From contig NZ_CP079216.1 in the NCBI RefSeq assembly GCF_019316905.1, forward strand, positions 1,178,001-1,242,000: a DNA stretch of 64,000 nucleotides, written 5' to 3'. This DNA comes from Tessaracoccus palaemonis (GTDB lineage Bacteria; Actinomycetota; Actinomycetes; Propionibacteriales; Propionibacteriaceae). The notes beneath the pieces are model-generated. The model worked only from the letters and a program-made list of their open reading frames with translations, searched no databases and was not told the DNA's origin. Made by a program: the position numbers and the translations under genes. Of the stretch, positions 44,113 through 52,530 are shown piece by piece; position 1 is the first letter of the stretch; every line of letters begins with the position of its first letter.

Positions 44113-44987
44113 CCCCCGTCCCACATCGCACCGGAGAAGAAGCGCTGATCGCCAGGCATGGCGGCCAGCGCTTCTTCCGTCGTGCGGCAGGGGCCCAGCC
44201 CGAGCGAGGCGGTGAGCATCGCGAGCACGTCCTCAGAGGTGCGGGGCGAGAGGTCGCCGAGCGTCACCGACCCGTCGCGCTTGGCCAGCCGCTCGCCGCG
44301 GGCGTTGGTCACGAGCCCGACGTGCGCGTAGGCGGCCGGGGTGCCGCCCAGCGCCCGCGTCAGCCAGGCCTGCCGAGGGGCGGAGCTGAGGAGGTCGGCC
44401 CCGCGGGTGATGTGCGTGACGCCCATCGCGATGTCGTCGACAACGACCGCCAGGTTGTAGGCGTACTGCCCGTCGCCGCGCACGAGCACGAAGTCGTCGA
44501 CGGTGCCCGTCACCTCCCCGGCGTGCGCGTCCAGCACGGTGCAGGTGGCTCCGCCGGCGTCGACGCGCAGCGCAGCGGGCCGGGTCGCGCGCTTCGCCGC
44601 CCATTGTGCCTCAGTCAGGTCCCGGCACGTCCCGGGATAGGGGCGGTACCCGTCGCCATGCGGGGCGGAGGCCGCCTCCGCGATCTCCCGGCGAGTGCAG
44701 TAGCACTCGTAGGTCGGCAGCCGTGCCACCGCGTCGCGGTAGGCCGCCAGGCGCTCCGACTGGCGCACGACTCCGCCATCCCAGTCGAGCCCCAGGGAGT
44801 GGAGGTCGGCCAGCTGACGCTCCTCGACCCCCTCGGCGGCGCGGACGCGTGCAGTGTCGAGGTCCTCGACCCGCATGAGCCACTGCCCGCCGGCCGCCTT
44901 CGCCAGCAGCCAGCCCGCGAGCGCCGTGCGGAGGTTGCCGAGGTGCAGATCGGAGGTCGGGCTCGGCGCGTAGCGGTCCACATGCAT
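44067..44987 (-). CDS. gluQ: glutamyl-Q tRNA(Asp) synthetase
   Basis: A GluRS paralogue lacking the anticodon-binding domain; it attaches glutamate to queuosine in tRNA-Asp. The 306-residue product starts RYAPSPTSDLHLGNLRTALA, with the HIGH-like HLGN. It has the zinc-type ligands in CYCTRREIAEAASA, and the KMSKS equivalent reads RLAKRDGSVTL. The start is taken at ATG 44987, just before the conserved RYAPSP; longer starts exist. The last 46 bases overlap the end of the FKBP gene tail to tail. It is divergent from pafB. Confidence 0.88.
   Translation of the reverse strand: MHVDRYAPSPTSDLHLGNLRTALAGWLLAKAAGGQWLMRVEDLDTARVRAAEGVEERQLADLHSLGLDWDGGVVRQSERLAAYRDAVARLPTYECYCTRREIAEAASAPHGDGYRPYPGTCRDLTEAQWAAKRATRPAALRVDAGGATCTVLDAHAGEVTGTVDDFVLVRGDGQYAYNLAVVVDDIAMGVTHITRGADLLSSAPRQAWLTRALGGTPAAYAHVGLVTNARGERLAKRDGSVTLGDLSPRTSEDVLAMLTASLGLGPCRTTEEALAAMPGDQRFFSGAMWDGGQLVAVSATSRMSMT
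44136..44177 (+). terminator. hairpin inside the end of gluQ, likely terminator for the FKBP gene
   Basis: A 12-bp perfect stem (44136-44147 with 44166-44177), 24 bases after the FKBP stop, lying within gluQ codons. No U-tract. Confidence 0.5.
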
Positions 44988-45018
44988 GGCCCCCATCATG
45001 CCGTCACACGGCACCCGC

Positions 45019-45024
45019 TACCCT
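45019..45024 (+). promoter_or_regulatory. -10 element for pafB
   Basis: TACCCT, 7 nt, ATG at 45032; no Shine-Dalgarno sequence. Confidence 0.65.
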
Positions 45025-45031
45025 GAGCCCC

Positions 45032-45961
45032 ATGTCAGCTAGGAAGTCGGAGCGGCTGGTCAATCTGCTCATCGCGCTGCTCAGCACCCGCCGCTACCTC
45101 ACCCGCGCGGAGCTGCGCAGCATGGTCGAGGCGTACCGGGACAGCACAGATCAGGCCTTCGAGCGCCAGTTCGAGAGGGACAAGCAGGAGCTGCGCGGTC
45201 TGGGCATCGAGATCGAGACCGGCTCCAACGAGGTCTTCTTCGAGGACGAGGAGCACGGTTACCGCATCAACCGGGCGACGTTCGAGCTCCCCGAGATCTC
45301 CTTCACGCCCGAGGAGCTGGCGGCGCTGGCGCTCGCCGGCCAGGTGTGGCAGGACACGCTGGCGGCCGACCACACCGCACGCGCCTTCGAGGCGCTGCGG
45401 GCCGGGGGAGCCGACCCCGACCCCTCGCTCGTGCCGTCGGTCCGCCCGCACCTCGACGTCCGCGAGCGGGACTTCGAGGTCGTCTACGGCGCCGCGCTCG
45501 ACCGCAGGGAGGTCACGTTCGGCTACGGGGGGCGGGACCGCAGGCTGCAGCCCTGGATGCTGCTGCAGCGCCGCGGGCGCTGGTATGTCTTCGGCTACGA
45601 CCTCGACAAGGAGGCGGACCGGTTCTTCAAGCTCGCCCGCTTCACGAGCCCGGCCGTGGCCGTCGGCAAGGCCGGAGCCTTCGACGTGCCCACGGACGCC
45701 CGGGAGCAATCCGCCCGACTCACTCCCGTCGATGCGGCGGCCGCACTGGTCGCCGTGCGCGACGGTGCGGCCGCCCCGCCGGGGGCCGAGCCGGCGGACG
45801 GCGCCGCGGCGCCCGAGGGGTACTCCGCGTGGCGGATGCGTGGCATCGACGGGCGGGCGCTGGTGGGGGAGATCCTCGCCGCCGCTCCCGACGTGCTGGT
45901 CCTCGACCCGCCCGACCTGAGGGATCAGGTCATCGTGGCGCTGACGAGGGCCGCGGCATGA
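45032..45961 (+). CDS. pafB: WYL-domain transcriptional regulator PafB
   Basis: With PafC it forms the heterodimeric activator of the RecA/LexA-independent DNA-damage response known from mycobacteria. The 309-residue product has an N-terminal winged HTH (residues 1-70; RLVNLLIALLSTRRYLTRAE), a central helical region, a WYL domain with RGRWYVFGYDLDKEADRFFK (about 180-200) and a C-terminal WCX-like part. It is leaderless-type, starting 7 nt after TACCCT. The stop overlaps the pafC start by 4 bases. The proteasome accessory gene pafA is not next to it in this window. Confidence 0.9.
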   Translation: MSARKSERLVNLLIALLSTRRYLTRAELRSMVEAYRDSTDQAFERQFERDKQELRGLGIEIETGSNEVFFEDEEHGYRINRATFELPEISFTPEELAALALAGQVWQDTLAADHTARAFEALRAGGADPDPSLVPSVRPHLDVRERDFEVVYGAALDRREVTFGYGGRDRRLQPWMLLQRRGRWYVFGYDLDKEADRFFKLARFTSPAVAVGKAGAFDVPTDAREQSARLTPVDAAAALVAVRDGAAAPPGAEPADGAAAPEGYSAWRMRGIDGRALVGEILAAAPDVLVLDPPDLRDQVIVALTRAAA

Positions 45962-46890
45962 GGGCACAGGCGCAGCTGTCGCGGCTGCTCAGGCTGGTGC
46001 CGTACCTGGCCGCGCATCAGGGCATCGAGGTCGCGGCCGTCGCCCTGGCCTTCGACACGACCGAGAAGCAGATCATCAACGACCTCGAGGTGCTGCAGTT
46101 CTGCGGCCTGCCGGGAGGCTACTGGGATGACCTCTTCGACGTCGACATCGAGACCGTCCGCGACGAGGGGCACATCGAGTTCCGCAACGCCGACGTGCTC
46201 TCCCGGCCGTTGCGGCTGCGGCCCGACGAGGCCGCCAGCCTGCTGGCGGCGATGCAGCTCGTGGTGGACGTGGCCGGCACATCGGACGCGGCGAGCAGCG
46301 CGCTCGCGAAGCTGCGCGCCGCCGTCGGGCATGAGGCCGAGAGGGTGAGCGTGACCGTCGCGCCGACGGACCCCGGGCAGCGCGCGGCCCTGGCCGCCGC
46401 CATCGACGCACGAAGAGTCGTCCAGGTGGAGTACCTCACGTTCGGCAGGCCGGGCACGAGCGTCGCCTCGGTCGAACCCGTCGAGCTGCGCCTGGTCGAC
46501 GGCTACCCGTACCTGGAGGCGTGGAGCCGCCTGCGCGGGGCGTGGCGGAGCTTCCGGCTCGACCGGCTGGTCAGCGTCACGGTCACGGACGAGAGCTACA
46601 CGCCGCGTGAGGATCCCCGGCCCGCGTGGTTCGACGGCGCCCGCGAGTTGACGCTCACCGTCACTCCGGCCGCCGCCTGGATCGCGGAATACTACCCCAC
46701 GACGCGCGTGGCGGCACTCGAGGGTGGGCTTCTCAGCATCACCTTCCCTGTCGCCTCGCCCGCCTGGGCCTCGGCGCTGCTGCTGCGGCTGGGCGACGAC
46801 GTCGTCGACGTGTCGGACCCCGACGCCAGGGCCGCAGCTGCGGACCGGGCGCGTCTTGCGCTCGACGCCTACCGCACTGTGCTGGGGTAG
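45958..46890 (+). CDS. pafC: WYL-domain transcriptional regulator PafC
   Basis: Partner of PafB. The 310-residue product has an N-terminal HTH (LSRLLRLVPYLAAHQGIEV) and a WYL-like core (about residues 145-205; VEYLTFGRPG and VDGYPYLEAWSRLRGAWRSF). A WCX-type C-terminal domain follows. It overlaps pafB by 4 bases, and its stop codon TAG forms the first three bases of the -10 element of the next gene. In the mycobacterial order, tatA and tatC come next, as here. Confidence 0.9.
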   Translation: MRAQAQLSRLLRLVPYLAAHQGIEVAAVALAFDTTEKQIINDLEVLQFCGLPGGYWDDLFDVDIETVRDEGHIEFRNADVLSRPLRLRPDEAASLLAAMQLVVDVAGTSDAASSALAKLRAAVGHEAERVSVTVAPTDPGQRAALAAAIDARRVVQVEYLTFGRPGTSVASVEPVELRLVDGYPYLEAWSRLRGAWRSFRLDRLVSVTVTDESYTPREDPRPAWFDGARELTLTVTPAAAWIAEYYPTTRVAALEGGLLSITFPVASPAWASALLLRLGDDVVDVSDPDARAAAADRARLALDAYRTVLG

Positions 46891-46893
46891 GGT
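46888..46893 (+). promoter_or_regulatory. -10 element overlapping the pafC stop codon
   Basis: TAGGGT, of which TAG is the pafC stop; 6 nt later GTG at 46900 opens the small membrane-protein gene. Confidence 0.6.
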
Positions 46894-46899
46894 GACGCC

Positions 46900-47085
46900 G
46901 TGGTGTGGATCGTGATCGTCGCTCTCCTGGCAGTGGCCGGGGCCGTCGTGCTCGTCGTGTACGCGCTGGGGCTCCGGCACCGCGCCGAGGGCCTGAAGGC
47001 GGAGATCGACGTCACCTCGGGCCGGATCCGCGAGATCGCGGGGCTGCTCGGCTCCGTCGAGATCGCCTCTCTGCGCCGCGACTAG
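46900..47085 (+). CDS. small single-pass membrane protein before tatA
   Basis: A 61-residue protein with one N-terminal membrane helix (residues 2-24; VWIVIVALLAVAGAVVLVVY) and a short amphipathic cytoplasmic tail (RAEGLKAEIDVTSGRIREIA). It superficially resembles TatA in layout but lacks the FG hinge. The start is supported by the TAGGGT element. Its function is unknown; its place between pafC and tatA suggests co-expression with tat genes. Confidence 0.65.
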   Translation: MVWIVIVALLAVAGAVVLVVYALGLRHRAEGLKAEIDVTSGRIREIAGLLGSVEIASLRRD

Positions 47086-47176
47086 ACTTGGCCCGCCACC
47101 GAACGCGACGGTATCGGCCGTCGGACGAGAAGGGACGCCCGCACATGCGCGCAACGACGAAGACAGGGGAACGCTG

Positions 47177-47395
47177 ATGCCCGGCGGTTGGGAATGGATC
47201 ATCATCCTGGTGGTGGCGCTGCTGCTGTTCGGCGGCTCGCGGCTGGCGGGCCTCGGCAAGGGGGTCGGCCGCTCGATCCGGGAGTTCAAGGAGGAGGTCA
47301 AGTCCTCCGACGCGGAGCAGAAGCCCGAGGTCGTCGACGCGGAGATCGTGCAGCCGGAGATCGACGACAAGGACGAGCGCAAGGATCAGAACTGA
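47177..47395 (+). CDS. tatA: Sec-independent translocase subunit TatA
   Basis: Pore-forming subunit of the twin-arginine translocase. The 72-residue product has the short membrane helix WEWIIILVVALLLFGGSRL, including the FG hinge, then an amphipathic helix (GKGVGRSIREFKEEVKSS) and an acidic tail. Ribosome site AGGGGAA lies before the ATG. tatC begins three bases after its stop. A tatB gene is not nearby, as is common in actinobacteria where it lies elsewhere. Confidence 0.94.
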   Translation: MPGGWEWIIILVVALLLFGGSRLAGLGKGVGRSIREFKEEVKSSDAEQKPEVVDAEIVQPEIDDKDERKDQN

Positions 47396-47398
47396 TCC

Positions 47399-48274
47399 AT
47401 GGCTGGGACGCAGGCGACGACCTCTGAGGAGGCGGGCGGGTCCCGTCGACTCGGGTGGCTGCGCCCGCCGGACGGCGGCCCCGAGGGGAGGATGTCGCTC
47501 TACGACCACCTGCGCGAGCTCCGCTACCGCGTGACGATCTCGATCGGCGGGATCGTGCTCGGCGCTCTGCTTTGCATCTTCTTCTACGAGGCGCTCATCG
47601 ACTTCTTCCTCGCGCCCTGGAACAAGGCCCGCGCGGTGCTCGAGGCGAACGGAGCGACCACCGAGATCGTGAACACCGGCGTCACCCAGCCGTTCACGCT
47701 CGCCGTGCTCGTCTGCGTCCTCGGCGGCGTGGCCATCTCCGCGCCCATCTGGCTGTGGCAGATCTGGGCCTTCGTCGCGCCCGGTCTGGTTGCCAAGGAG
47801 AAGAAGTACGCCCTTGCCTTCGTCGGGGTGTCGCTTCCGCTGTTCTTCGCGGGGGCCGCGCTCGGCTACTACATCTGGCCGACCGGCATCCAGGTCCTGC
47901 TCGGCTTCACTCCCGAGAACCAGGGCATCACGAACCTGCTCGACATGGCGAACTTCCTCGCCATGGAGATCAAGGTCATGCTCGTGTTCGGCGCGGCCTT
48001 CCTGCTTCCCGTCGTGGTCGTCGGGCTGAACCTCGCCGGTGTCGTGCGTGGCTACATGCTCAAGAAGGCGCGCAAGATGGTGGTCTTCGGCTCTGTCGTG
48101 CTGGCCGCCGTCGCCACGCCGACGACCGACCCGTTCTCGATGCTGGCGCTGGCGGTGCCCGTGACGGTCATGTTCCTGATCGCCGAGGCCATCTGCCGCG
48201 TATGGGACAGGAAGCGCGGCATCACCGAGGAGACCGCCACGGAGTTCTCGGTCGACCTTGAGGACGGCAGGTGA
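47399..48274 (+). CDS. tatC: Sec-independent translocase subunit TatC
   Basis: Signal-recognition subunit of the Tat translocase. The 291-residue product has a conserved cytoplasmic N-terminal segment SLYDHLRELRYRVTISI (about residues 33-49), six membrane segments, IWLWQIWAFVAPGLVAKEKK in the middle, and ATPTTDPFSMLALAVPVTVM (family PDPxT-like motif). The first 30 residues are a hydrophilic extension. It overlaps the next gene by 4 bases (GTGA). Confidence 0.94.
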   Translation: MAGTQATTSEEAGGSRRLGWLRPPDGGPEGRMSLYDHLRELRYRVTISIGGIVLGALLCIFFYEALIDFFLAPWNKARAVLEANGATTEIVNTGVTQPFTLAVLVCVLGGVAISAPIWLWQIWAFVAPGLVAKEKKYALAFVGVSLPLFFAGAALGYYIWPTGIQVLLGFTPENQGITNLLDMANFLAMEIKVMLVFGAAFLLPVVVVGLNLAGVVRGYMLKKARKMVVFGSVVLAAVATPTTDPFSMLALAVPVTVMFLIAEAICRVWDRKRGITEETATEFSVDLEDGR

Positions 48275-49185
48275 GCGGAACCGTCGCCAGGCGACGGCTG
48301 ATCACGGTCGTCTGCAACAGGGAGTCCGGCGGTGGCCGCGCCGGGCGCGTGCTGCCGAAGGTCGTCGCCCGGCTGCACGAGGGCATCACCGACGCCGAAC
48401 TGCACGTCGTGGCCTCCAGCACCTACGAGGAGGCCCGCGACCTGACGCGGGCCGCCGCGCTGACCGCGCAGCCCGGCGATGTCGTCGCCGTGATGGGCGG
48501 CGACGGCATGGCCCACCTCGGGTTGAACGCCTGTGCCCGCACCGACGCGACCCTGGCCGTCATCCCCGCGGGCACCGGCAACGACTTCGCCCGCGGGGCC
48601 GGGATCCCCGGCTCGATCCGCGAGGCGGTCGAGGCGCTGGTTCGAGGCCGCACGCGCGTGATCGACCTCTCCCACCTGACCAACGCCGAGGGGGACCGCT
48701 ACATCGGAGCGGTGGTCTCCAGCGGCTACGACGCCCGCGTCAACCGGGCCACCAACGACATCCGGCTGCGGCTCGGCGCGCTGAGCTACGGCTACATCGC
48801 GCTGCGTGAGCTCGCCGCCTTCTCGCCCCTGTCCTACCGCGTCACCATCGACGGCGAGCCCCGCGAGTTCGAGGCGATGCTCGTGGCGGTGGCGAACCTC
48901 GGACTGTTCGGCGGGGGGATGCGGGTCGCGCCCGACTTCGACGCGGAGGACGGCCTGCTCGACGTCACGATCATCCATGCGGCGTCTCGCGCCAAGCTGC
49001 TGCGCCTGCTGCCCACCATGTACTCCGGGAAGTTCGTCACCGATCCCGTCGTCGAGAGGCTCCGCGCCCGCCGGGTCGAGGTCGACGGCGACGGCCTGTT
49101 CGTCATGGGCGACGGCGAGGAGATGGGCAGCGTGCCGGCCGTCGTGAAGATCGCGCCCCGGGCGCTGCGCGTCCTCGTCGCCTGA
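48271..49185 (+). CDS. diacylglycerol/lipid kinase family protein
   Basis: A 304-residue member of the DagK/YegS/BmrU lipid kinase family. [19 protein letters not shown] is the N-terminal nucleotide loop, VVAVMGGDGMAHLGLNACA is the GGDG motif, and VIPAGTGNDFARGAGIP is the GTGND motif. A C-terminal beta-rich lipid-binding domain follows, with DAEDGLLDVTII and GDGE. The substrate is probably diacylglycerol or another membrane lipid. GTG overlaps the tatC stop, so it is in the tat operon. In mycobacteria a lipid kinase is recalled near tatC and helY as well. Confidence 0.9.
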   Translation: MSGTVARRRLITVVCNRESGGGRAGRVLPKVVARLHEGITDAELHVVASSTYEEARDLTRAAALTAQPGDVVAVMGGDGMAHLGLNACARTDATLAVIPAGTGNDFARGAGIPGSIREAVEALVRGRTRVIDLSHLTNAEGDRYIGAVVSSGYDARVNRATNDIRLRLGALSYGYIALRELAAFSPLSYRVTIDGEPREFEAMLVAVANLGLFGGGMRVAPDFDAEDGLLDVTIIHAASRAKLLRLLPTMYSGKFVTDPVVERLRARRVEVDGDGLFVMGDGEEMGSVPAVVKIAPRALRVLVA

Positions 49186-49272
49186 TCCGCCCCCTGCCCC
49201 GCCTCGTCGTACTCCCCGGGGTGAACCCGGCGGCGGGTAGCGTGCATCGCAAGCCCTGGGGAGGTGAGCGTG

Positions 49273-49740
49273 ATGACGATTCCAGGCACGCAAGTCGGCG
49301 TGAACCGGAGGACGATGCTCGGTGCGGTCTGGGCGGCCCCCGTCGTGGTGGCCGTGAGCACGCTACCCGCATTCGCCGCGAGTGGTGACTACCTGTCGGA
49401 TGTCACCATCGTGATCGACGGTCTCTCCGACCTCAGAGAGGGTGGCACGGCCGGCCCGCTCGAGAGTTCGGGCGGGCATTTCCTCTACACCGGGCCCCCC
49501 GGCGACAGCGTCACGGTCTACTACAGCATCTCACTCAAGGCACCAAACGGCGACGTCACGATCTACGCTGAGGACGTGGAAGCCGTCCTGCTCGCCAACA
49601 CGAACTACCCGTTCGACAAGCAACTCCTGGTCTCGAAGGAGGACATCCAGCTCGGCACCTACACGCTGACCGTCGAGCTGACCGACGAGACCGGAACGCA
49701 ATCGATCTCCAACTCGCGCGACATCACGATCGTTGCCTGA
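49273..49740 (+). CDS. predicted Tat-exported protein of unknown function
   Basis: A 155-residue secreted protein. The N-terminus has twin arginines and a weak hydrophobic core (VNRRTMLGAVWAAPVVVAVS), then an AxA site (PAFAAS) at about residue 37, the layout of actinobacterial Tat signals. The mature part is beta-rich (DVTIVIDGLSDL; SVTVYYSISLKA; YTLTVELTDE) with an Ig-like feel and no cysteines. The start is ATG 49273, 8 nt after GGGGAGG; GTG 49270 or 49264 are alternatives. TAGCGT (49238-49243) may be its -10 element. It lies two genes after tatAC. The family is not recognised. Confidence 0.75.
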   Translation: MTIPGTQVGVNRRTMLGAVWAAPVVVAVSTLPAFAASGDYLSDVTIVIDGLSDLREGGTAGPLESSGGHFLYTGPPGDSVTVYYSISLKAPNGDVTIYAEDVEAVLLANTNYPFDKQLLVSKEDIQLGTYTLTVELTDETGTQSISNSRDITIVA

Positions 49741-49751
49741 CGGGGCGCTGC

Positions 49752-49757
49752 TACGTT
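49752..49757 (+). promoter_or_regulatory. -10 element for helY
   Basis: TACGTT, 6 nt, GTG at 49764; no Shine-Dalgarno sequence at a usable distance. Confidence 0.58.
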
Positions 49758-49763
49758 GAAGGT

Positions 49764-52511
49764 GTGACTGAGCTGCCTGAAGGGGTGCGTGAGTTCGCTG
49801 CGCTCTACCCCTACCACCTGGACGACTACCAGCTGGAGGCATGCCGGGAACTCGACGAGGGCAGGGGCGTGCTCGTTGCGGCCCCCACCGGGGCCGGAAA
49901 GACCGTGGTGGGCGAGTTCGCGGTCCACCTGGCGGTGCAGGACTCGCGCAAGTGCTTCTACACCACGCCCATCAAGGCGCTGTCGAACCAGAAGTACCAC
50001 GACCTCGTCGAGCGGTACGGCCCCGACCGTGTCGGCCTGCTGACCGGCGACACCTCGGTCAACGCCGAGGCCCAGGTCGTCGTCATGACCACCGAGGTGC
50101 TGCGCAACATGATCTACGCGCAGTCTCCGACCCTGAACAACCTCGGCTTCGTGGTGATGGACGAGGTGCACTACCTCGCCGACCGCTTCCGCGGCCCCGT
50201 GTGGGAGGAGGTCATTCTCGGACTCGCCGAGTCGGTGGCCATCGTCGCGCTGTCTGCGACCGTGAGCAACGTCGAAGACTTCGGCGAGTGGCTGCGCACG
50301 GTCAGGGGCGACTTCGCCGTCGTCGTCTCGGAGCGTCGCCCCGTGCCGCTGTTCCAGCACGTGCTCGTGGGGCGGCGGCTGGTCGACCTGTTCGACGGCG
50401 TGGCCCCCACCGCGAGCGAGCTGCCCGCGGAGCGCGCGGCCCGTGTGAACCGGGAGCTGCTGAAGGTCTCGCGGGAGGAGTCCGGCCGGGTGCGCGACGA
50501 CTCGCGCCGCGCCCGGGGGCGCTCCGGCAGGGGGAGGCCGGGGCAGCGGTCCAGCTACGGGGACCAGCCAGCCCAACGGTTCGCCGCTCGCCAGCCCGGC
50601 CGCGGAGAGGTCGCCATCGTGCTCGAGCGGGCGCGCCTGCTCCCCGCGATCTACTTCATCTTCTCCCGCGTCGGGTGCGACGCCGCGGTGCGCCAGGTGG
50701 CCGACGCCGGCACTGTGCTGACGAACAGGGCGGAGGCGGTGCTGCTGGGCGACATCGCCGACCGGCATGTCGCCGGGCTCGGCGAGGCGGACCTCCGCGC
50801 ACTGGACTACGAGCGGTTCCGCGACGCCCTGATGGCCGGCGTCGCAGCCCACCACGCCGGACAGCTGCCCGCCTTCAAGGCGATCATCGAGGAGGGTTTC
50901 GCCACCGGCGCCCTCAAGCTCGTCTTCGCCACCGAGACCCTGGCACTCGGCATCAACATGCCGGCACGCACCGTCGTGCTGGAGAAGCTCGTGAAGTTCA
51001 ACGGCGAGGCCCACGTCGACATCACGCCGGGGGAGTACACGCAGTTCACCGGCCGGGCCGGTCGCCGGGGCATCGACGTCGAGGGCCACGCCGTCGTCCT
51101 GTGGCGCTCCGGCATGGACCCCCGCGCCGTCGCCGGCCTGGCCTCGCGGCGCACCTACCCGCTGCGCTCCAGCTTCGCGCCCAGCTACAACATGGCCGTC
51201 AACCTGATGGCCACGCTCGGTCGGGACCGGGCGCGGGAGCTTCTCAACCAGTCCTTCGCGCAGTTCCAGACGGACAAGTCCGTCGTCCAGGCGGCACGCG
51301 CGGGACGCGGCCTCAAGGTGGACCTGGCCGGCGAGTACGCGGCGGTCGAGTGCCACCTCGGCGACTTCATGGAGTACGCCCGCCTGCGCGACGAGGTCTC
51401 CCGGCTGGAGGCCGCGGCGTCGAAGGACCGGCGTCGCGAGCAGGCCGAGCAGGTCTCCGACTCGATGACGAAGCTGCTCCCCGGCGACATCGTGCACCTG
51501 GACCGGCAGGGTTGGTCCGTCGTCCTGCGCGTCGGCCAGAAGGCGCAGCGTGGGGCCGAGCCGTGGGTCCAGACCATCTCGGCCGACCACACGGTCCTCA
51601 AGCTGCAGCCGCACGACCTGCGCGGCCCACTGACGCCCGTCGGCCGGGTCCGGGTGCCGCGCGACTTCTCGCTGCGCGACCGGAAGTCGCGCCGGTCGCT
51701 GCTCCAGTCGATGTCGGAGCGGATCGAGGAGAGGGACCCGCAGGTCCCGGACGTCGCGGCCCCGTCGGACGAGGCCGTCGCGCGCAGGATCGCCGAGCTG
51801 CGGCGCGAGCTGAAGCGCCACCCGTGTCACGACTGCCCGGACCGGGAGACGCACGCCGTGCACGCGGCCCGCATCATCCGGCTCGAGCGGGAGGCTGAGC
51901 GCGTCGAGCGGGAGACGACCGGCCGGGCCAACTCCCTGGCCGTGCAGTTCGACCGCGTGTGCGCCGTGCTCGACGAGCTCGGCTATCTCGACGGCGACGA
52001 CCTCACGGACGCCGGCCGCATGCTGAGGCGCATCTACAACGAGCTCGACCTCGTCGCCGCGGAGTGCGTCCGCCGCGATGTCTTCACCGGCCTCGATGCC
52101 CCGCAGCTCGCAGCCGTCCTCTCGACGCTGCTCTACGAGTCGAGGCCCAGCCGAGATTCGGTGCCGCCCCGGATGCCGGACCGGCCGAGCGAGCAGGCCC
52201 AGTCCGCGCTCCGGGCGACCTGGCGGGAGGTGGGTCAGGTCGAGCGCAGCCACCGACGCGACCGTGGGCGCGAGCCCGATATCGGCTTCGCCGAGGCCGC
52301 GTGGCGCTGGGCGAGCGGGCAGGAATTGGCGAAGGTGCTCGCCACCACCGACCTGTCCGCCGGCGACTTCGTCCGCTGGGTACGGCAGGTCATCGATCTG
52401 GCCGGCCAGCTCGCCAGCGCCGCCGGTCCGGGCGACCTGCGGCGGACGGCCCACGCGGTGCAGGACGCCATGCGCCGTGGCGTCGTCGCGGTGGAGCTGG
52501 AGGAGGACTGA
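49764..52511 (+). CDS. helY: Ski2/Mtr4-like DEAD/DEAH-box helicase HelY
   Basis: A 915-residue superfamily 2 helicase of the Ski2-like class, probably acting on RNA. Motifs: Q-type YQLEACRELDEG, I APTGAGKTVVGEFAV, Ia TTPIKALSNQKY, II VVMDEVHYLADRFRG (DEVH), III ALSATVSN, and later FATETLALGINMPARTVV and QFTGRAGRRGID (motifs V and VI). A basic Gly/Arg-rich insert of about 40 residues lies near residues 245-285 (RARGRSGRGRPGQRSS). The C-terminal third holds a DSHCT-type helical domain. The position after tatC matches mycobacterial helY. Confidence 0.93.
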   Translation: MTELPEGVREFAALYPYHLDDYQLEACRELDEGRGVLVAAPTGAGKTVVGEFAVHLAVQDSRKCFYTTPIKALSNQKYHDLVERYGPDRVGLLTGDTSVNAEAQVVVMTTEVLRNMIYAQSPTLNNLGFVVMDEVHYLADRFRGPVWEEVILGLAESVAIVALSATVSNVEDFGEWLRTVRGDFAVVVSERRPVPLFQHVLVGRRLVDLFDGVAPTASELPAERAARVNRELLKVSREESGRVRDDSRRARGRSGRGRPGQRSSYGDQPAQRFAARQPGRGEVAIVLERARLLPAIYFIFSRVGCDAAVRQVADAGTVLTNRAEAVLLGDIADRHVAGLGEADLRALDYERFRDALMAGVAAHHAGQLPAFKAIIEEGFATGALKLVFATETLALGINMPARTVVLEKLVKFNGEAHVDITPGEYTQFTGRAGRRGIDVEGHAVVLWRSGMDPRAVAGLASRRTYPLRSSFAPSYNMAVNLMATLGRDRARELLNQSFAQFQTDKSVVQAARAGRGLKVDLAGEYAAVECHLGDFMEYARLRDEVSRLEAAASKDRRREQAEQVSDSMTKLLPGDIVHLDRQGWSVVLRVGQKAQRGAEPWVQTISADHTVLKLQPHDLRGPLTPVGRVRVPRDFSLRDRKSRRSLLQSMSERIEERDPQVPDVAAPSDEAVARRIAELRRELKRHPCHDCPDRETHAVHAARIIRLEREAERVERETTGRANSLAVQFDRVCAVLDELGYLDGDDLTDAGRMLRRIYNELDLVAAECVRRDVFTGLDAPQLAAVLSTLLYESRPSRDSVPPRMPDRPSEQAQSALRATWREVGQVERSHRRDRGREPDIGFAEAAWRWASGQELAKVLATTDLSAGDFVRWVRQVIDLAGQLASAAGPGDLRRTAHAVQDAMRRGVVAVELEED

Positions 52512-52518
52512 GGGGCGC

Positions 52519-52524
52519 TAGCCT
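52519..52524 (+). promoter_or_regulatory. -10 element for hisF
   Basis: TAGCCT, 6 nt, GTG at 52531; no Shine-Dalgarno sequence. Confidence 0.62.
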
Positions 52525-52530
52525 GAGCAT

